From Collinsella aerofaciens (GTDB lineage: Bacteria; Actinomycetota; Coriobacteriia; Coriobacteriales; Coriobacteriaceae), in assembly GCF_028207065.1 (NCBI RefSeq), contig NZ_JAQLFP010000033.1, forward strand, positions 1 to 25,801: a DNA stretch of 25,801 bases. Reading direction: 5' to 3'. The position numbers were made by a program, and so were the translations under genes. Of this stretch, positions 23,199 to 25,801 are shown piece after piece. The notes under the pieces were generated by a model. That model did no database searches. It worked only from the letters and a program-made list of their open reading frames with translations, and was not told the DNA's origin. How positions within the stretch are numbered: position 1 is the first letter of the stretch; every line of letters starts with the position of its first letter.

Positions 23199-25727
23199 AT
23201 GGCTAAAACACTGGGAACGCCGTGGCAAAAACTGGGACATGAGGTTCCCGCTTCCGAGCTCGAGGGTGTCGACCTGTATTGGCGCGCCTCGAACTACCTG
23301 TCCGTCGGCCAGATTTACCTTCGCTCCAACCCGCTGATGCGCAGCGACTTTGCCGACGAGAAGACCGGCGAGACGCGCGATTTTGGTCGTCCGGACGTTA
23401 AGCACCGTCTGGTCGGTCACTGGGGCACCACGCCCGGTATCAACTTCCTGTTCGGTCATGTCAACCGCCTCATCGCCGATCACAACCAGAACGCCATTTT
23501 CTTGATGGGCCCGGGCCACGGTGGCCCTGCTGGCACCGCCCAGTCGCTGCTCGATGGCACCTACCGTGAGATCCGCCCCGACATCACCAATGACGAGGCC
23601 GGCCTGCAGAAGTTCTTCCGCCAGTTCTCCTATCCCGGCGGCATCCCGAGCCACTTTGCGCCCGAGACGCCCGGTTCCATCCACGAGGGCGGCGAGCTCG
23701 GCTACACGCTCAGCCACGCCTACGGCGCCGTCATGGACAACCCGAGCCTGCTGGCCGTGGCCGTGGTGGGCGACGGTGAGTCCGAGACCGGTCCGCTTGC
23801 CACTTCTTGGCAGTCCAACAAGCTCGTGAACCCGGCAACCGACGGCATCGTCCTGCCGATCCTACACCTCAACGGTTACAAGATCGCCAACCCCACCATC
23901 CTCGCCCGCGTGTCCGACGAGGAGCTCACCAAGTTCTTCGAGGGCATGGGCTACAAGCCGCACTTCTTTGTCGCCGGCTTTGACGACGAGAGTCACGCGA
24001 GCATCCACGAGCGTTTCGCCGCCCTGTTTGAGCAGGTCTTTGACGAGATCTGCGACATCAAGGCCACCGCGCAGGCCCAGGCCGCCGCAGGCGAGACCGT
24101 GGTCCGCCCGGCCTACCCCATGATCGTGTTCCGCACGCCCAAGGGCTGGACTTGCCCCAAGCACATCGACGGCAAGAAGACCGAGGACTCCTGGCGCGCC
24201 CATCAGGTGCCGCTGGCGAGCGCCAAGGACACCCACGAGCACTTCCGCGTGTTGCGCGAGTGGTTGCGCTCCTACAAGCCCGAGGAGCTCTTTACGCCCG
24301 AGGGCCAGGTGCGCCCCGAGGTGACGGCCTTTATGCCGACCGGCGAGCTGCGTATCGGCGCCAATCCCAACGCGAACGGCGGCAAGGTGCGCCGCGAGCT
24401 CGAGCTCCCCGATATTCACGCCCACGAGATCCCCGTCGCCGAGAAGGGCCATGGCTGGGGCTCCACCGAGGCCGCTCGCGTCTTTGGTGAGTACACTGCC
24501 GACGTTCTGGCCAAGAACATGGAGGATTTCCGCATCTTCGGTCCCGACGAGACCGCGTCTAACCGCCTGCAGGCCGCCTACAAGGTGACCAAGAAGCAGT
24601 GGGATGCCGGCTTCTACGAGGACGAGGCCAACGACGAGCTGCTGGCCGGCTCCGGTAAGGTTGTCGAGCAGCTGTCCGAGCACCAGTGCGAAGGCTTCCT
24701 CGAGGCTTACGTGCTCACCGGCCGCTCCGGTGTGTGGAGCTCCTACGAGAGCTTTGTGCACGTGGTCGATTCCATGGTCAACCAGCACTGCAAGTGGCTC
24801 GAGGCCACCAAGCGCGAGATTCCGTGGCGTGCCCCCATCAGCGGCCTCAACATTTTGCTATCGAGCCATGTTTGGCGTCAGGACCACAACGGCTTCTCGC
24901 ACCAGGACCCCGGCTTTATCGACCTGCTGCTCAACAAAGCCAACGACACGCATATCGTGAATGCTTACTATCCGGCCGACGCCAACATGGCCCTCGCTGT
25001 GGCCGAGCGCGTCTATCAGTCCACCGACTGCGTCAACGCCATTTTCTGCGGCAAGCAGCCCGCCCCGACCTTCCAGACGGTCGACGAGGCAAAGGCCGAG
25101 CTCGCCGAGGGCGTCGCGACTTGGAAGTGGGCATCGACCGCTGGTTCACTCGCCGAGGCCGACGTCGTGGTTGCGACCTGCGGTGACGTGCCGACGCTCG
25201 AGGCTCTGGCCGCAACCGATATGCTGCGCGAGCTAGGCATTAAGGTGTGGTTCGTTAACGTGGTCGATCTGCTCAAGATTCAGAACGTCTGCGAGAACGA
25301 CCAGGCCATCAGCGATGGGCGCTGGGCTGAGCTGTTCGGCTGCGGTGAGAAGCCCGTGCTCTTCGCATTCCACGCCTATGCCGGCACGATTCGCCGCCTG
25401 ATCTGGAACCGCCCCGGCCACGACGCCTTCCGCGTCCACGGCTACGAGGAGAAGGGCTCCACGACCACGCCGTTCGACATGCTGCGTCTGAACAACATGG
25501 ATCGTTGGGCTTTGGCCGCCGACGTGCTGCGCATGGTCGACGCCGACAAGTTTGCAGAGCAGATTGACGAGTGGGAGGCATTCCGCACCGAGGCCTTTGA
25601 GTTCGCGTGCAACGAGGGCTTCGATCACCCGGCCTTCACTGACTGGGTCTGGCCCGACGCTGCGGCTGCAACTGCCGCCGACGGCACGCTCTCCGCAACC
25701 CAAATGACCGCAGGCGACAACGAGTAG
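23199..25727 (+). CDS. xfp: Xylulose-5-phosphate/fructose-6-phosphate phosphoketolase
   Basis: This thiamine-diphosphate enzyme splits xylulose 5-phosphate, and often fructose 6-phosphate, with phosphate into acetyl phosphate and glyceraldehyde 3-phosphate or erythrose 4-phosphate. It has 842 residues, a complete length for the family. Signatures are HWGTTPG (74-80), GPGHGGP (104-110), [17 protein letters not shown] (161-177) and the ThDP-binding GDGESETGP (191-199). AAGGGA lies about 10 nt upstream of the ATG, a slightly long spacing. The gene gives an ATP-yielding route from sugar phosphates to acetate via acetate kinase, which is not in the window. The two palindromes upstream suggest control by the adjacent LacI-family protein. 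Whether it accepts both substrates cannot be read. Confidence 0.96.
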   Translation: MAKTLGTPWQKLGHEVPASELEGVDLYWRASNYLSVGQIYLRSNPLMRSDFADEKTGETRDFGRPDVKHRLVGHWGTTPGINFLFGHVNRLIADHNQNAIFLMGPGHGGPAGTAQSLLDGTYREIRPDITNDEAGLQKFFRQFSYPGGIPSHFAPETPGSIHEGGELGYTLSHAYGAVMDNPSLLAVAVVGDGESETGPLATSWQSNKLVNPATDGIVLPILHLNGYKIANPTILARVSDEELTKFFEGMGYKPHFFVAGFDDESHASIHERFAALFEQVFDEICDIKATAQAQAAAGETVVRPAYPMIVFRTPKGWTCPKHIDGKKTEDSWRAHQVPLASAKDTHEHFRVLREWLRSYKPEELFTPEGQVRPEVTAFMPTGELRIGANPNANGGKVRRELELPDIHAHEIPVAEKGHGWGSTEAARVFGEYTADVLAKNMEDFRIFGPDETASNRLQAAYKVTKKQWDAGFYEDEANDELLAGSGKVVEQLSEHQCEGFLEAYVLTGRSGVWSSYESFVHVVDSMVNQHCKWLEATKREIPWRAPISGLNILLSSHVWRQDHNGFSHQDPGFIDLLLNKANDTHIVNAYYPADANMALAVAERVYQSTDCVNAIFCGKQPAPTFQTVDEAKAELAEGVATWKWASTAGSLAEADVVVATCGDVPTLEALAATDMLRELGIKVWFVNVVDLLKIQNVCENDQAISDGRWAELFGCGEKPVLFAFHAYAGTIRRLIWNRPGHDAFRVHGYEEKGSTTTPFDMLRLNNMDRWALAADVLRMVDADKFAEQIDEWEAFRTEAFEFACNEGFDHPAFTDWVWPDAAAATAADGTLSATQMTAGDNE

Positions 25728-25801
25728 GTAGGCATCCGGGACGGCCTCGCGCTGGGGCCTTGCCCGGCGGGGTGGCCTTGCTCCGGGAAGTGGGCTTCGC
25801 G
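25728..25801. other. GC-rich tail after phosphoketolase
   Basis: These 74 bases show GGCC-rich short inverted matches (for example GGCCTCGCGCTGGGGCC) that might start a terminator, but the window ends before this can be judged. Confidence 0.2.

Overview
The window looks like a chromosomal segment of a high-GC gut actinobacterium of the Coriobacteriia, most likely Collinsella or a close relative. This is an inference from GC-rich codon use, the gene families and the signal-peptide styles (SRRQFLG-type lipoprotein signals), not from a database match. Fifteen protein genes, one tRNA gene and one small repeat-bearing ORF can be supported. Most of the other long open frames are antisense shadows.

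Layout. Positions 1-900 carry no protein gene. They hold a patchwork of palindromes, a 230-bp element with perfect 30-bp inverted ends, a degenerate direct repeat, and a tRNA-Gln(UUG) gene on the minus strand with a partial copy of its own 3' end about 190 bp downstream. Next on the minus strand come a CwlM-like peptidoglycan-binding protein that has lost the amidase zinc loops, a polyprenyl diphosphate synthase, and an alpha-glucoside-type PTS permease (IIC-IIB) fused to a HAD phosphatase. A divergent TreR-like GntR regulator follows, then a plus-strand maltodextrin-type ABC transporter operon (lipoprotein, two permeases, MsmX-type ATPase). Three 55-nt palindromes separate this from a convergent minus-strand malQ-glgP pair and galE. 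After these come a secreted NlpC/P60-like hydrolase with a PcsB/CwlO-type coiled coil, a long inverted-repeat element, a lower-GC sortase-anchored surface protein of Firmicutes character, a (GCCGA)21 array inside a small ORF, murB, a LacI-family regulator and a phosphoketolase.

How it works together. The core is an alpha-glucan module. Oligosaccharides enter through the ABC transporter and are processed by 4-alpha-glucanotransferase and glucan phosphorylase. Disaccharides would enter through the PTS. GalE links UDP-glucose and UDP-galactose, and phosphoketolase feeds sugar phosphates to acetyl phosphate. Near-identical 12-bp palindromes related to TTGTTTAAACAA lie upstream of the PTS gene, the TreR-like gene, the ABC operon and malQ. 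They suggest one local regulon under the TreR-like protein. A different palindrome, TAAAACGTTTTA, occurs twice in front of phosphoketolase, next to the LacI-family gene.

The points most worth a second look are the pentanucleotide array placed just after an excellent ribosome binding site upstream of a probably transferred surface protein, the PTS-HAD fusion, the shared operator set, and several families of structured intergenic repeats.
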